Shown here: positions 22,828 to 23,004 of the stretch, one piece after another
How positions within the stretch are numbered: position 1 is the first letter of the stretch
How the letters are laid out: each line of letters begins with the position of its first letter
Source: JAHELQ01 sp965603365
GTDB lineage: Bacteria; Acidobacteriota; Aminicenantia; UBA2199
Direction: 5' to 3'
DNA: 23,004 nt
Assembly: GCA_965603365.1 (NCBI GenBank)
Contig: CBFDCR010000078.1
Location: 1-23,004, forward strand
Notes under the pieces: model-generated
The model's input: the letters and a program-made list of their open reading frames with translations, nothing else
Databases searched by the model: none
Told to the model about the DNA's origin: nothing
Made by a program: the position numbers and the translations under genes

Positions 22828-23004
22828 AAATGAGCTCATTTTTTAAAAAATGTTTTAAATACAGTATTGCGATACTTTTTGGTATTTTACTTACTCACTT
22901 TTATCTTACGTTTTTTTCATCGGACAATAGGAATACCAAATATGATGAATCCAAATCGGAGCAAATGGTTCAATTGTTGTCTGAACTTCGGCAGCTAAAA
23001 GCGA
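22824..23004 (+). CDS. Membrane protein, cut by window end
   Basis: The first 60 codons only. ATG overlaps the response regulator stop (ATGA), with AAGGA 5 nt upstream. MKMSSFFKKCFKYSIAILFG starts a single hydrophobic helix (about 13-31) followed by a polar, probably coiled segment (SEQMVQLLSELRQLK). It could be another sensor, a transducer or a peptidase; the rest is outside the window. AT-rich like its two partners. Confidence 0.6.
   Translation, partial: MKMSSFFKKCFKYSIAILFGILLTHFYLTFFSSDNRNTKYDESKSEQMVQLLSELRQLKA

Overview
The window looks like a piece of a bacterial chromosome of roughly 50-55% GC, with one clearly AT-rich block at the right end. Several traits together suggest a lineage such as Acidobacteriota / Candidatus Aminicenantes. 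These are a one-component-like propeller sensor kinase with Reg_prop repeats, a very large SBBP/Ig/LRR/FN3 secreted protein, a FIMAH-type secreted protein, an archaemetzincin relic, a PD-(D/E)XK (Rpn-type) transposase relic and Bacteroidota-like GG-leader peptides. The taxon is inferred from gene content only; no rRNA or tRNA gene was seen.

Layout. 1-1.8 kb (minus strand): a two-gene RiPP-type operon with a 71-aa Cys-containing precursor followed by a radical SAM/SPASM maturase. 1.8-2.17 kb: a divergent intergenic region full of short palindromes. 2.17-5.19 kb (plus): a 1004-aa sensor histidine kinase with 14 Reg_prop repeats, ended by a strong bidirectional terminator. 5.24-10.97 kb (minus): two exported proteins in one operon, a 441-aa propeller/FIMAH protein and a 1455-aa SBBP/Ig/LRR/FN3 mosaic. 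11.0-11.3 kb: more of the same palindromes. 11.24-11.70 kb (minus): a frameshifted and truncated archaemetzincin. 11.97-13.89 kb (plus): groES-groEL. 13.97-15.45 kb (minus): a membrane-anchored serine hydrolase of the beta-lactamase/PBP4* type, divergent from a secreted phospholipase D-like protein at 15.57-16.79 kb. 16.9-17.05 kb (plus): a 48-aa GG-leader peptide gene that is easy to miss. 17.1-17.7 kb (minus): an O6-alkylguanine-DNA alkyltransferase. 17.9-18.6 kb (plus): a short-chain dehydrogenase. 18.6-19.1 kb: decayed nuclease/transposase remnants. 19.2-23.0 kb (plus): an AT-rich operon of a membrane GAF histidine kinase, a stand-alone response regulator and a membrane protein cut by the window edge.

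How the genes fit together. The most interesting content is the pair of putative ribosomally made peptides. One (1566-1781) sits directly upstream of a radical SAM/SPASM enzyme with complete cluster-binding cysteines. The other (16905-17051) has a classical leader with a double-Gly end and a 17-residue Cys/Thr/Pro/Trp core but no modifying enzyme beside it. Their leaders share the tetrapeptide LTVN.

Promoters of the form TTGAAA or TTGCAA, 16-18 nt, then TATAGT, TAAAAT or GATAAT recur through the window. At three genes the -10 box lies exactly 6 nt before the ATG, which predicts leaderless transcripts. A 15-bp palindrome family, GTAACG-N3-CGTTAC, occurs in two separate intergenic regions and is unexplained.
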